Source of the DNA: Hymenobacter cyanobacteriorum
GTDB lineage: Bacteria; Bacteroidota; Bacteroidia; Cytophagales; Hymenobacteraceae
NCBI RefSeq assembly: GCF_022631375.1
Contig: NZ_JALBGC010000006.1
Coordinates: 186,001-250,000 of the forward strand
Direction of reading: 5' to 3'
DNA: 64,000 bases
The notes below the pieces were generated by a model. It made no database searches. It was not told where the DNA came from and was given only the letters and a program-made list of their open reading frames with translations. Position numbers and translations under genes: made by a program. Below, in pieces: positions 50,471 through 58,362 of the stretch (positions within the stretch are counted from its first letter, which is position 1; each line of letters opens with the position of its first letter).

Positions 50471-51091
50471 TTAGAGGGCGTGCGGGGCTCGGGAAAGCCA
50501 TGCGGCTTCGCCGGAACCTGGGCATCTTGATGCCTTGATGCGGCAGAGCAATTGCCCGATTTCGGCGCTGTTCGGTGCAGCGCGTCCACCCGGGATGCCC
50601 GGTGGCAGGGGCGGGGCGCTGGATAGATTCCAACACCAGGCCTGCACCACTTGCTCGGCGAGCGGATTGGGGTGGGTCAGGCGGCAGAGCAGCGCGTAGA
50701 GCCGGGGGCCGCAGGCGGTGGCACTGGCCGCGACTTCCCCTAGTGCCCGGGCCGCCAACTCGCTGGTCTGCAGGCTGTGCTGGGCCAGGTGCAGGGCCGG
50801 CAACCCATACAGCGGCGGGTCCAGCACGGGAAGCTCCGGGGCCGCGGCCAGGTGCTGGGCAAGTTGCGTCAGGGCCGTTTCAGCCAGCATAATGGCAGAG
50901 CCGGTGAGCCAGAGGTCGGGTTGGTATTCGGCCAGGGCGTGGGACCAGGTGCTGGCGCGCAGCGAGGGAAAGTGGGCCCCGAGACGCTGTTGCAGATGGC
51001 CCACGGCCAGCGCCCGCTGGGCTGCGGTGGCATGTTGATAGGGGAGGCGCACGCCGGTGGGCTGGGCGGAAAAGGTGAAATAGTAGGGCAT
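50471..51091 (-). CDS. FPxL-W family protein
   Basis: 206 aa, helical. The core LPYQHATAAQRALAVGHLQQRLGAHFPSLRASTWSHALAEYQPDLWLTG is shared with 47142-47468 and the broken copy at 26380-26872. The rest has LAQHSLQTSELAARALGEVAASATACGPRLYALLC. No domain recognised. Found only here within plasmid-type sequence, so probably accessory. Confidence 0.55.
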   Translation of the reverse strand: MPYYFTFSAQPTGVRLPYQHATAAQRALAVGHLQQRLGAHFPSLRASTWSHALAEYQPDLWLTGSAIMLAETALTQLAQHLAAAPELPVLDPPLYGLPALHLAQHSLQTSELAARALGEVAASATACGPRLYALLCRLTHPNPLAEQVVQAWCWNLSSAPPLPPGIPGGRAAPNSAEIGQLLCRIKASRCPGSGEAAWLSRAPHAL

Positions 51092-51209
51092 AACAAGGGT
51101 GTGGACGCGTTGAGAGCGAAGCGTGGTATGACAAGCAACAGGGTACGTGGGCGCGCAGCGCCCCTCGGTAGGGCGCAGTTGAGGGTAAAGCCGGGGAACG
51201 GGCTGAGCG

Positions 51210-51536
51210 CTAGGAGGCGGGAGGCGCGTCGGCCAGCGGCTGGTTGGGGCGAGGCTTCTCCTTGCGGGCGCGCAGCGTCTCGCTTTCCTGCCAATCCTGG
51301 CGCAGCTGCCGGGCTTCGGTTTTCAGGACCTGGCGGCGCTCGCGCAGGGCCTCCCGGAGCGTATCGACCACTTGCGCCCCCGCTGCCCGTTCAATGAGCA
51401 CGGTCAGCGTTTGAGTAGCGGAGTGCAGGGTGAGGGCTACGATGCCTTCCAACTCCAGGGCAAGAAGCTGGTGTTGCTGCATTCGGGCCACCTTGCGGGC
51501 CCGACGGACTTGACGGAGTTGCTTGCTATACCACAT
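51210..51536 (-). CDS. Hypothetical coiled-coil protein
   Basis: 108 aa, Arg/Gln/Glu-rich: MWYSKQLRQVRRARKVARMQ, then a short strand-rich part (GIVALTLHSATQTLTVLIERAAG) and a long charged helix (LREALRERRQVLKTEARQLRQDW). Its start overlaps the end of the preceding gene by 11 bp. Function unknown. Confidence 0.5.
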   Translation of the reverse strand: MWYSKQLRQVRRARKVARMQQHQLLALELEGIVALTLHSATQTLTVLIERAAGAQVVDTLREALRERRQVLKTEARQLRQDWQESETLRARKEKPRPNQPLADAPPAS

Positions 51537-51765
51537 ACCCGGCCAGTGAAGTAGTGGACGAAGGGCCGACGGGGTGCCGATGGGTAAGCGCGGCGGTCAT
51601 GCGCCGTAACCAGCGGGTGAGTTGCTGGGCATCCTCGCACTCGTGGATGTAATGATTGGCCAATAATTGCTCCTGGGGCGAGAAGAGCGGGTTGCCGAAG
51701 AATACGGCCGAGAGGGCATGGCGGAGTTCGCCAAGCACAGGTTGCCCGGTTACATGCGTTTCCAT
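51526..51765 (-). CDS. Hypothetical protein
   Basis: 79 aa with ATG at 51765: GELRHALSAVFFGNPLFSPQEQLLANHYIHECEDAQQLTRWLRRMTAAL. First of a probable three-gene leftward set (51765 to 50471). No family recognised. Confidence 0.45.
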   Translation of the reverse strand: METHVTGQPVLGELRHALSAVFFGNPLFSPQEQLLANHYIHECEDAQQLTRWLRRMTAALTHRHPVGPSSTTSLAGYVV

Positions 51766-51923
51766 GTAATTTTGGGGTAAGGTTTGCAAGAACCCAACCG
51801 TAGTGCCTGCGCAAACAGGTGCTATATCGGAGGTCAGTCGTTAGCGCGGCTGGCCTCTTTTGCTTACTACTGGTTAAGTCGTTCAACTTGAACACCACAA
51901 ATGTATTAAATTACTTGATAAAA

Positions 51924-51983
51924 CCAAGTAAAAAACTTGAATAAACCGGAAATTTGCCAAGTTTTTTACTTGGTGTATATTTG
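51924..51983 (+). promoter_or_regulatory. Consensus Bacteroidota promoter overlapped by 16-bp inverted-repeat operator
   Basis: TTTG (51953-51956), 19 bp, TATATTTG (51976-51983) is a perfect match to TTTG-N19-TAnnTTTG. CCAAGTAAAAAACTTG (51924-51939) and its exact complement (51958-51973) surround the -33 box, and the second arm fills the spacer. The start codon at 51988 is only 5 bp from the -7 box, so the mRNA is probably leaderless. Confidence 0.85.
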
Positions 51984-51987
51984 CCCT

Positions 51988-52179
51988 ATGAGTAATGATG
52001 AAAAGCGCATACGTAAGCCTCAAATTGGTATTGAGGTCGAAGCTGACGAAAAAGCATTATTCCAGAAAGTGGCGAAAGCTCGTCGCCTGACTCTGTCGGC
52101 GCTCACGCGGCTATTGTTACTCGACGAAGCGCGCCGCCTGGGTATCCCTTATTCCACTGATGCAAAGGAAGAAGGCTAG
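51988..52179 (+). CDS. Small CopG/RHH-like DNA-binding protein
   Basis: 63 aa, start at MSNDEKRIRKPQIGIEVEAD; an in-frame ATG at 51937 lies upstream of the promoter and is unlikely. A strand (QIGIEVEADEKALF) followed by two helices (KVAKARRLTLSALTRLLLLDEARRLGI) fits a ribbon-helix-helix fold. It probably binds the inverted repeat in its own promoter. No toxin partner follows. Confidence 0.65.
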   Translation: MSNDEKRIRKPQIGIEVEADEKALFQKVAKARRLTLSALTRLLLLDEARRLGIPYSTDAKEEG

Positions 52180-52265
52180 TTAATTTGTGTGACCTGGCAT
52201 AGGCATTCAAAAACGCCGGCCATTAGGTCGACGCTTTTTTTGTTTGGACGCTACCTAAAAGGAGC

Positions 52266-52478
52266 CTACAGTTGCTCCTGCTTATCAATCTCCTTCACTT
52301 TTGCAGTTAATGCTTTCTCAGTAGGTAGATACAACTGATACTTGCTTGCCACAATGGTTTGATTGTCGGCCGGCCCCTGATTGACCTGCTGCTCCAATTG
52401 CCGGGATGAGGAGTTGCTTTTGGCTGCTTCGGCCAAGCAAAATGCACACTTCCCGGGGGTATCGATACTGACAGCCAT
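52266..52478 (-). CDS. Hypothetical Cys-containing small protein
   Basis: 70 aa: CAFCLAEAAKSNSSSRQLEQQVNQGPADNQTIVASKYQLY. Its start codon lies inside the 29-bp-arm hairpin, and minus frames upstream (PGFVYPCFIAFLVGF) look like a signal peptide. It may therefore be the C-terminal part of an exported protein interrupted by the palindrome. Modest support. Confidence 0.35.
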   Translation of the reverse strand: MAVSIDTPGKCAFCLAEAAKSNSSSRQLEQQVNQGPADNQTIVASKYQLYLPTEKALTAKVKEIDKQEQL

Positions 52479-52540
52479 CTGGCAGCCTCAACTCAATTGC
52501 GTCCACAGTGCGGACGCAATTGAGTTGAGGCTGCCAGATG
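52476..52540. repeat. Perfect hairpin with 29-bp arms
   Basis: 52476-52504 (CATCTGGCAGCCTCAACTCA, then ATTGCGTCC) is exactly complementary to 52512-52540 around a 7-nt loop. There is no T tract, so it is not a normal terminator. The length and perfection indicate recent formation or selection. Confidence 0.75.
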
Positions 52541-52683
52541 TTAAAGCCTACTAGGAAGGCGATAAAACAGGGATAGACAAAACCTGGCATAAGAAGGCAA
52601 CTACTATGCAAATAGCTGCCTCGCCGAGAACAAAAAAGCCCCTTTTTACTGGTCTATACGCACTTTTTGGCGTATCTTGTAGC

Positions 52684-53547
52684 ATGACAGGAAGCCAAAA
52701 AAAGCAGTTTCGTCAGCGGTTCCAGACACACCTTTTCCCGGTCAAAATATTCCGGGGTGACCCTGGCCGGCCGGCATACACGCTGTTCAGCTTACACAAG
52801 TACCCGACCTACCTCGCTGCGATGAACGAGTTGGACGAGCTGGTGGACCAGTGGCCCAGGAACCGGCAGCGCACCGTCGCGCTGCTGGCCGTTCGCCAGG
52901 CGTTTTTCGACAACGGGGCCGTGCATTGGGAAGTGGGGATGGTGGCGGACGAGGACCAGGAGAATGTGCACGGCCTGATGCTCAACGAGCGCCAATGGGT
53001 GCAGCGTAGTGACCCGGCGAAAGCCGCCCGTCACGCCCGCAACTTCGCGTTAGCCGAGGCGGCACTGGTCGAAAGCCAGCGCCGCAAGCAAGGCCCTCCG
53101 ACCGGTAAGGGGCCGCACCAAGACCCGCGAGTCCCCCAGCAGGCGAAGAGCTTGGTGTTTGTCCCGGCGCAGCCCCGGCCGAACAACCGGCCCGCCGCCC
53201 GCCCTCGCTACACAGCCGCGCAGCTGCAGCGCAACCCGCTAGCCTACCAAGCGTCACTGAACGAATTGGACGAGCTGCTCGAGCACTGGCCGTACAAACG
53301 GAACCGCATTCTTTACTTGCTGGCAACGCACGACGCGCTGGTGCAACGCGGCGGCCGAGTGACCGATGAATCCCAGCTACTCGACCCCCGTAATCCCGCA
53401 CACCATGCCAACCGGGCGCAGCGGCTCCAACGGGCCGCCGCACGAGCGGCCGACCCGGCGCGGGCCGACCGCCACCACCAGGCCGAGCGCGAGGCGCGCA
53501 GCTGGTTGGAGTGCCGGAAGCTCTACGGGGCTGTTCAATCGAATTAA
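52684..53547 (+). CDS. Hypothetical plasmid protein with two similar halves
   Basis: 287 aa from MTGSQKKQF. An internal duplication is visible: YTLFSLHKYPTYLAAMNELDELVDQWPRNRQRTVALLAVRQAF and YTAAQLQRNPLAYQASLNELDELLEHWPYKRNRILYLLATHDAL. The rest is basic and Pro/Ala-rich, ending with ADRHHQAEREARSWLECRKLYG. The repeated NELDEL-WP motif is distinctive but I know no family. Possibly nucleic-acid binding given its charge. Confidence 0.55.
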   Translation: MTGSQKKQFRQRFQTHLFPVKIFRGDPGRPAYTLFSLHKYPTYLAAMNELDELVDQWPRNRQRTVALLAVRQAFFDNGAVHWEVGMVADEDQENVHGLMLNERQWVQRSDPAKAARHARNFALAEAALVESQRRKQGPPTGKGPHQDPRVPQQAKSLVFVPAQPRPNNRPAARPRYTAAQLQRNPLAYQASLNELDELLEHWPYKRNRILYLLATHDALVQRGGRVTDESQLLDPRNPAHHANRAQRLQRAAARAADPARADRHHQAEREARSWLECRKLYGAVQSN

Positions 53548-53995
53548 TCGCCTTTCTTATGCTTGTGGGGCTTCAAATCGGGGTGTTTTGGTGCGTTTTC
53601 CTTCGTAACCCGTCTTCTTTCGTCGGGGGTGCCATCCTGTTTGTTCGGTTTTGGTCCAGGTTTGATAGCCATGATAGCAAATGGTTTTTGGGGTTAAAAA
53701 CTTTTTTTAAGACCTTGCGGTAGGAGGGCACTTCCTACCATGAATCTAATAAACGAAGAAAAAAGTTGCTAATTGCCAACCCGCTACCCTCATTTCCAAG
53801 CGGATTAAATAGCAGCGCCGTTAGCAGCAAGATACCACGTCGGCGGCAGCGGCCGGACGAACCAAAAATCGCGCATTTTTCAACAGGTGTCCGACGAGGA
53901 AGCGTGCGTTGAGCATCAAAAGCAAGAAAGAAAAGGAAAATCACCTGCCTGCTAAATTGCCCAGTAATCTATTTATTTAGGCCAAAAAGTGACCC
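53548..53995. other. Spacer without a supported gene
   Basis: About 450 bp. Short frames on both strands show no recognisable pattern. Confidence 0.4.
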
Positions 53996-54181
53996 ATGAG
54001 CACCGAACCGACCCCAACGCCCGAGCAGCCCGCCGACCCGCGCCATAATATCACGGCCAAGGAATTAGACCGCGACCTGATTAATCTGCACCTCCCGGAA
54101 ATCGACTTGATTGCAACGGACGAAGAATGCGCGGCCATGTATCCGCCTGGTATCTACGCGCAGATGATGAAGAACTTGTAA
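53996..54181 (+). CDS. Small acidic hypothetical protein
   Basis: 61 aa: STEPTPTPEQPADPRHNITAKELDRDLINLHLPEIDLIATDEECAAMYPPGIYAQM. Clean ATG and followed after 17 bp by another small gene in the same direction. Function unknown. Confidence 0.45.
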   Translation: MSTEPTPTPEQPADPRHNITAKELDRDLINLHLPEIDLIATDEECAAMYPPGIYAQMMKNL

Positions 54182-54198
54182 TAACACGTGCCTCGCTT

Positions 54199-54516
54199 AT
54201 GGAGAAGACACAACTTGCCGCCCAGGGAGGCGACCACGACCCGCGCACCGACCACTTGCGGCCCGTTATCGAGTACCTGTTGGCCCAGGGCAACACGCCG
54301 GCCGGCCGGCACGGGGATGCGTTCGCGTTTGACCAGGGGGGCGAGGGGCATTACCTCTTTGTCGACCCCCTCGACGCGGCCGAGTTGCGCAAGCGGTTCG
54401 CGTTTCCGGCTTCTATTCGGGTGTATGATGACGGTTCGATTAAGGACAGCCTCAACCGGGTAGAAATTAGCCAGATACTTCCGCGCCGACTGTTCAGCTT
54501 TGAATTGACTGAATAA
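54199..54516 (+). CDS. Small hypothetical protein
   Basis: 105 aa with ATG at 54199 (MEKTQLAAQGGDHDPRTDHL). The body has RPVIEYLLAQGNTPAGRHGDAFAFDQGGEGHYLFVDPLDAAELRKRF and IRVYDDGSIKDSLNRVEISQIL. Mixed alpha/beta. No family recognised; probably co-transcribed with the 61-aa gene. Confidence 0.5.
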   Translation: MEKTQLAAQGGDHDPRTDHLRPVIEYLLAQGNTPAGRHGDAFAFDQGGEGHYLFVDPLDAAELRKRFAFPASIRVYDDGSIKDSLNRVEISQILPRRLFSFELTE

Positions 54517-54810
54517 GCGCTGGGCAACGTCCTCGAAGCGTATACCGCAATTAGCAGGCTGAAATTCCGACGGCTGTTACATAAGTGATACATAAGAAAG
54601 TGCTCTGCCAAGGCGTAGAGGCAGCCAACAGAAGCCAAAACCCGCGAATCGTTACATGGACACTACATGAAATACGCGGCATCATTGGGCCGGCCGATGG
54701 TTCCCGTTCGCAGTGTCGAGGGGCGTAGGGGAGTACCTCGTAAGGCGGATGCACTTTGCTGATAGGTCCGGTTTTCAGGCGACGGAATGGCCTGCATGAA
54801 GTCGGCTAAG

Positions 54811-55425
54811 CTAAAACCGCTTCCGCCGGGCGGCGCGGATGTCAATGCCCAAGATGCGCCGACGGTAATTAGCCATCTGCACACTGGCACCGTAAATGGC
54901 CGCAATTTCTTCTGATGTACGGCCGGCACAAACATGCCGAAGAATTCCTTCTTCTGGAATTTGTAGGGTGGCTCCAAGCCATTTGGCTTCTTGTTCGTGG
55001 TCTTCGTTATGGACCCGCAAAGAAATATCGGCGTTGAGTTGAAGGCAGTCGCCTTTGTGGCCGCGCAGAATGTGAGCTACCTCGTGCATGATGTCGCTCT
55101 CCTGCCGGGCGGGCGAATTATTCCCGTTGTAGAGAATCATCTTGTGGTCCCGGACGATGGCTACGATGGCTGAAAATTCAGTCGTGGCATTCGCAACAAG
55201 TGCCAACTGCTGACGAACCCGCACCTGGTCTGGAAATTCTGCCCTTAACGCATCAAGGATTATCTCGCGTTCAAGTGTGCCTGCAGCCGTCACGGTGATG
55301 CCATACAGACCGGTTACTTGCCTCGCCGGGCAGGCATGCTCAACCGTAAGGCCGAGCTGGCGACGAAGATTGAGGGCGGTAGCTTCTGCTTCAGTTTTGA
55401 AGCGAGGGGGGAATTTGTGACTCAT
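54811..55425 (-). CDS. ImmA/IrrE-type metallopeptidase
   Basis: 204 aa from MSHKFPPRF. The zinc-protease motif HEVAH sits in SDIMHEVAHILRGHKGD, preceded by KMILYNGNNSPARQESDI. The next ligand side is DHEQEAKWLGATLQIPEEGIL, which supplies the third zinc ligand (E), as in the ImmA/IrrE family. It overlaps the XRE gene by 35 bp and is translated with it. ImmA-type proteases cut partner repressors to switch on phage- or stress-response operons. Here the likely partner is the XRE protein that faces the E2-E1/JAB operon. Confidence 0.87.
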   Translation of the reverse strand: MSHKFPPRFKTEAEATALNLRRQLGLTVEHACPARQVTGLYGITVTAAGTLEREIILDALRAEFPDQVRVRQQLALVANATTEFSAIVAIVRDHKMILYNGNNSPARQESDIMHEVAHILRGHKGDCLQLNADISLRVHNEDHEQEAKWLGATLQIPEEGILRHVCAGRTSEEIAAIYGASVQMANYRRRILGIDIRAARRKRF

Positions 55426-55798
55426 CGGGTAGAATATTACGCCGAGCCGCCGCGTAAGCCACTTCAATCATGGTTATCAGGGCTTCCCGGGTTTGCTTGG
55501 AAAGCAATTTGTCAGCCCGAAGATGGGTAATAATATCTTCTCGTTGAAGCGGGGATTCCATCTCCGTCGTTTTTCTGCCGGTAGGAGTAATTGCAAAGTG
55601 GGCTGGGTCCACATTCAGCCAGCGACAAATTCTCATATAAGTATCCAAGTCGGGCAGGTTTCCGCGCTCAATCCTAGATAAAGTGGAAGGACTGACATTC
55701 TCCATTTCGGCTGAGGCTGCCCGACCTGTCAGTTTTCTTGCTTCTCGGTGGCGTATAATGGCCTCCGCTAGCGCCTTGGCATTTATTTCCTGAGACAT
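55391..55798 (-). CDS. XRE-family repressor paired with the ImmA/IrrE peptidase
   Basis: 135 aa: ALAEAIIRHREARKLTGRAASAEMENVSPSTLSRIERGNLPDLDTYMRICRWLNVDPAHF is an HTH_3 domain. A C-terminal helical region (about 85-135) probably serves dimerisation or cleavage. It is divergent from the DUF1508/E2-E1/JAB operon across a 233-bp control region, so it probably represses that operon and itself. Confidence 0.85.
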   Translation of the reverse strand: MSQEINAKALAEAIIRHREARKLTGRAASAEMENVSPSTLSRIERGNLPDLDTYMRICRWLNVDPAHFAITPTGRKTTEMESPLQREDIITHLRADKLLSKQTREALITMIEVAYAAARRNILPDESQIPPSLQN

Positions 55799-55864
55799 AA
55801 TTAGTTGATTTGGAAGTATATGAGCATGGCATTGTCAATGTGGCAGACTGTCCCTTTACGCGAA

Positions 55865-55872
55865 CAAATGTA
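55865..55872 (-). promoter_or_regulatory. Putative -7 box (TACATTTG) of the XRE/ImmA operon
   Basis: On the minus strand TACATTTG matches TAnnTTTG, 66 bp upstream of the XRE start. Nearby direct repeats of TGTGTCA (about 55881 and 55922) could be regulatory sites for the divergent operons. Confidence 0.45.
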
Positions 55873-56031
55873 GCGCAGTTTGTGTCATTAATGCATCAGT
55901 GTCTTGTGCTACTTGTGAAATTGTGTCACGAATAGCGCACTGGCACGGGGATTGATAAGCCGGACCTTGTCTGTAGAGTACTGGCCAGTCGCTACCAGCA
56001 AGTCATATTTTTCAATCAATCCCCATTTTCG

Positions 56032-56514
56032 ATGAAAGGATTTGAGTTTTACCAGGACAAAGACCATCCACACCAGTGGCGCTGGCGTTTGAAAGACGAG
56101 AACGGTCATACGGTGGCCGATTCCGCCGAGGGATACCACCACAAGAACGACTGCGAACACGGGGCCGCCGTCTTTACCCGCGATGGGGTAAACGCCCCTG
56201 AGCACGAAGGCAAAAAGGGCGGTGGTCCCGTTTACGAATACTTTTTGGACCATGCTCAGCAGTGGCGTTGGCACTTTCAAGCCGCCAACAACAAAATTGT
56301 TGCGGACAGTGGCTCCAAAACTTTCGAAAGTGCGGCGGAAGCGCAGAAGGGCATCGCCAAGGTCCGCGAATTGCTCAAGGGTACGGGTAACGGGGGGGGT
56401 ACACCTCCTGCAACCGGTGGCGGTTCGGGTGGTGGCGTCCATGTGCCGCCGGCAGCCCCTGCTCCGGGGCCAAGAAACCCGCCGCAGCCTCCCAAGGACC
56501 GTCAAGTAGGCTAA
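56032..56514 (+). CDS. Double DUF1508 (YegP-like) protein with Gly/Pro tail ending in glycine
   Basis: 160 aa. Two tandem DUF1508 units: FEFYQDKDHPHQWRWRLKDE...VADSAEGYHHKNDC (1-48) and YEYFLDHAQQWRWHFQAANNKIVADSGSKTFESAAEAQKGI (66-112). A flexible Gly/Pro-rich tail (about 118-160) ends in PPKDRQVG, so the last residue is Gly. It is the first gene of the operon, 2 bp before the E2-E1 gene. In ubiquitin-like and Cap2-type systems the conjugated protein ends in Gly, so this protein may be the modifier or modified target. That is inference; DUF1508 is not a known ubiquitin fold. Confidence 0.83.
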   Translation: MKGFEFYQDKDHPHQWRWRLKDENGHTVADSAEGYHHKNDCEHGAAVFTRDGVNAPEHEGKKGGGPVYEYFLDHAQQWRWHFQAANNKIVADSGSKTFESAAEAQKGIAKVRELLKGTGNGGGTPPATGGGSGGGVHVPPAAPAPGPRNPPQPPKDRQVG

Positions 56515-56516
56515 GT

Positions 56517-58358
56517 ATGATGGCGACAACTCAATCCCCTTGGTTTGAGGCCAGTCCCCATCTGCTGCAACGCGAAATAAATGCCCTGGAAAATCTGAAT
56601 GTTGAATTTGCTATTGATTCAGCACTTCAGAGCCAGGGCATTTTGCAGCTTGGCCTTGTCATCGACCCCTCGAACCCGGCATTCAGGTTGCCGGCCGGGC
56701 AGGAAGCCATCCAGTTGCGAGCGGTTTTCCCCGACAATTACCCGTTCTTCCGGCCAGAAGTTGATGCCCTCAACGTAGAATTGCCCCGGCACCAACACCC
56801 TTTTCAGAAGAACTTGTGCCTGATACCGCGTCCTTCCAAGCATTGGAACGTCGAATGGACGCTGGCAGATTTTCTGCTTTCTCAACTCCCGAAAGTGTTG
56901 GAGAAAGGGGCCATTGTTGATGCCGCTCTGCTGGCTGCGGACCCCGCCGAGCACGCCGAACCAGCCAGCAGCTACTACGGGGGGGCTGCCGTTGTGTTTG
57001 ACAGCTCCAGCTTCGATGCGCTCGTCACCGCCGATGCCGACCTGGCCATGCTGGGACGCATCCAGGTAGGATTTTCCAAGCAAAGAGTGCTGCCAGCCCG
57101 GTCAGCGGTTTTGCACAGCACAATCGATAGGCAGGTGGTTAGTCCGCTTCCGGCGGTCTTTCAGGAGTTGTTTCCGTTCAAGTTCGACGGCTACGCCCTG
57201 CGACTCTCCGAGCGCCCTCCTTTTGGCGACCCCAACCAAGACATCGGATGGTTGAGGAAGCTGTTGGAAAAGCACAACGGGGGTATGGTGCCCAGAAGCA
57301 AGCCCTTGCCAGGCTTCAAAGGCGACGTGACCTTGGATGGCCAGACCATAAACGGCAACTTGACCATCACGGACTTCTGGGGCCTTAACATCCCGGAAGA
57401 AGTAGGGCCAGGCGTGCTTGGAATGGGCTGGCTTTTCCTGCTCGAAGGGTTCATGGAAGTGACCGTGCCGCAAGGCAAAAACAAGTCGGTTAAGCAAAAA
57501 CTGCCTTTTGCTTCTTATGCCCAAGCCGCCAGAAGTGGTCCCCAGGATATTCAAATCAGGGTGCCTGCATTAAAAGGGTTGCCAGCCTACACGGTTGCGG
57601 TCGTTGGCTTGGGGGCGCTTGGCGCGCCCGCAGCCATTGAGTTTGCCCGGAATCAGGTCGGTGGCCTGCGGTTGATGGATTTTGATTCCGTTGACCCGGG
57701 TACGACCGTTCGCTGGCCATTGGGCATACCGGCCTTTGGACAGCAGAAGACCGAAGCCCTCCGTGATTTTATCGGAGACAACTACCCCCGGACTGCGGTG
57801 CAGGCATTGGAACACCGAATCGGGCAAAAACCGGTGCCAGGTAAGCCAAATGAGCAGCAGCTTATGAACGATTTGCTGGACGGGGTTTCGCTGTTGTTCG
57901 ATGCTTCTGCGGAAATTGGCATCAACAATTTCTTGTCTGAAGAAGCCAAACGGCGGGGCATCCCATACATCTCGCTATATGCCACGCCTGGTGCGTGGGG
58001 TGGTTTGGTTATGCGGGTTGTTCCAGGCAAGACACCCGGCTGCTGGATGTGTTTGCAATATGCCAAAGACAACACCATTCCGATTCCCCGTAGCGATGCT
58101 CATGGGGATGTGCAGGCACCCGGTTGCGGCGATATCACGTTCACGGGGGCAAGTTTCGATTTGCAAAATGTTACACTAGCTGCCGTGCGTTTAGCTGTTT
58201 CAACGCTCTGCGCTGGTACGGAGGGAGGTTATCCGGATGTGAGTTGGGACGTTGGGGTCGTGAATTTTGTGGACGCGAACCACCTGCCTATTCCTCCTAC
58301 TTGGGAAACGTTTCCGCTGAGCATTCATCCCGACTGCCCGTATTGCTCAAAAAGCTAG
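56517..58358 (+). CDS. E2-E1 fusion conjugation enzyme (CBASS Cap2-like)
   Basis: 613 aa. Residues 1-150 form an E2/UBC-like domain: VFPDNYPFFRPEV and QKNLCLIPRPSKHWNVEWTLADFLLSQL, with C101 as the expected thioester cysteine. A linker follows. Residues about 350-610 are a ThiF/E1 adenylation domain with VVGLGALGAPAA (nucleotide loop), DFDSVDPGTTVRW and a likely catalytic C537 in APGCGDITFTGASF. C509/C512 and C607/C610 form the structural zinc site. Order and length match Cap2 of type II CBASS. It should activate a C-terminal Gly and transfer it to a target. No CD-NTase gene is nearby. Confidence 0.92.
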   Translation: MMATTQSPWFEASPHLLQREINALENLNVEFAIDSALQSQGILQLGLVIDPSNPAFRLPAGQEAIQLRAVFPDNYPFFRPEVDALNVELPRHQHPFQKNLCLIPRPSKHWNVEWTLADFLLSQLPKVLEKGAIVDAALLAADPAEHAEPASSYYGGAAVVFDSSSFDALVTADADLAMLGRIQVGFSKQRVLPARSAVLHSTIDRQVVSPLPAVFQELFPFKFDGYALRLSERPPFGDPNQDIGWLRKLLEKHNGGMVPRSKPLPGFKGDVTLDGQTINGNLTITDFWGLNIPEEVGPGVLGMGWLFLLEGFMEVTVPQGKNKSVKQKLPFASYAQAARSGPQDIQIRVPALKGLPAYTVAVVGLGALGAPAAIEFARNQVGGLRLMDFDSVDPGTTVRWPLGIPAFGQQKTEALRDFIGDNYPRTAVQALEHRIGQKPVPGKPNEQQLMNDLLDGVSLLFDASAEIGINNFLSEEAKRRGIPYISLYATPGAWGGLVMRVVPGKTPGCWMCLQYAKDNTIPIPRSDAHGDVQAPGCGDITFTGASFDLQNVTLAAVRLAVSTLCAGTEGGYPDVSWDVGVVNFVDANHLPIPPTWETFPLSIHPDCPYCSKS

Positions 58359-58362
58359 TTGC

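Noticed and set aside
54811..55798. XRE + ImmA/IrrE pair as a plain toxin-antitoxin system
   Set aside because: The HExxH protease and the divergent arrangement with the E2-E1/JAB operon fit a repressor/protease switch better than a toxin pair.
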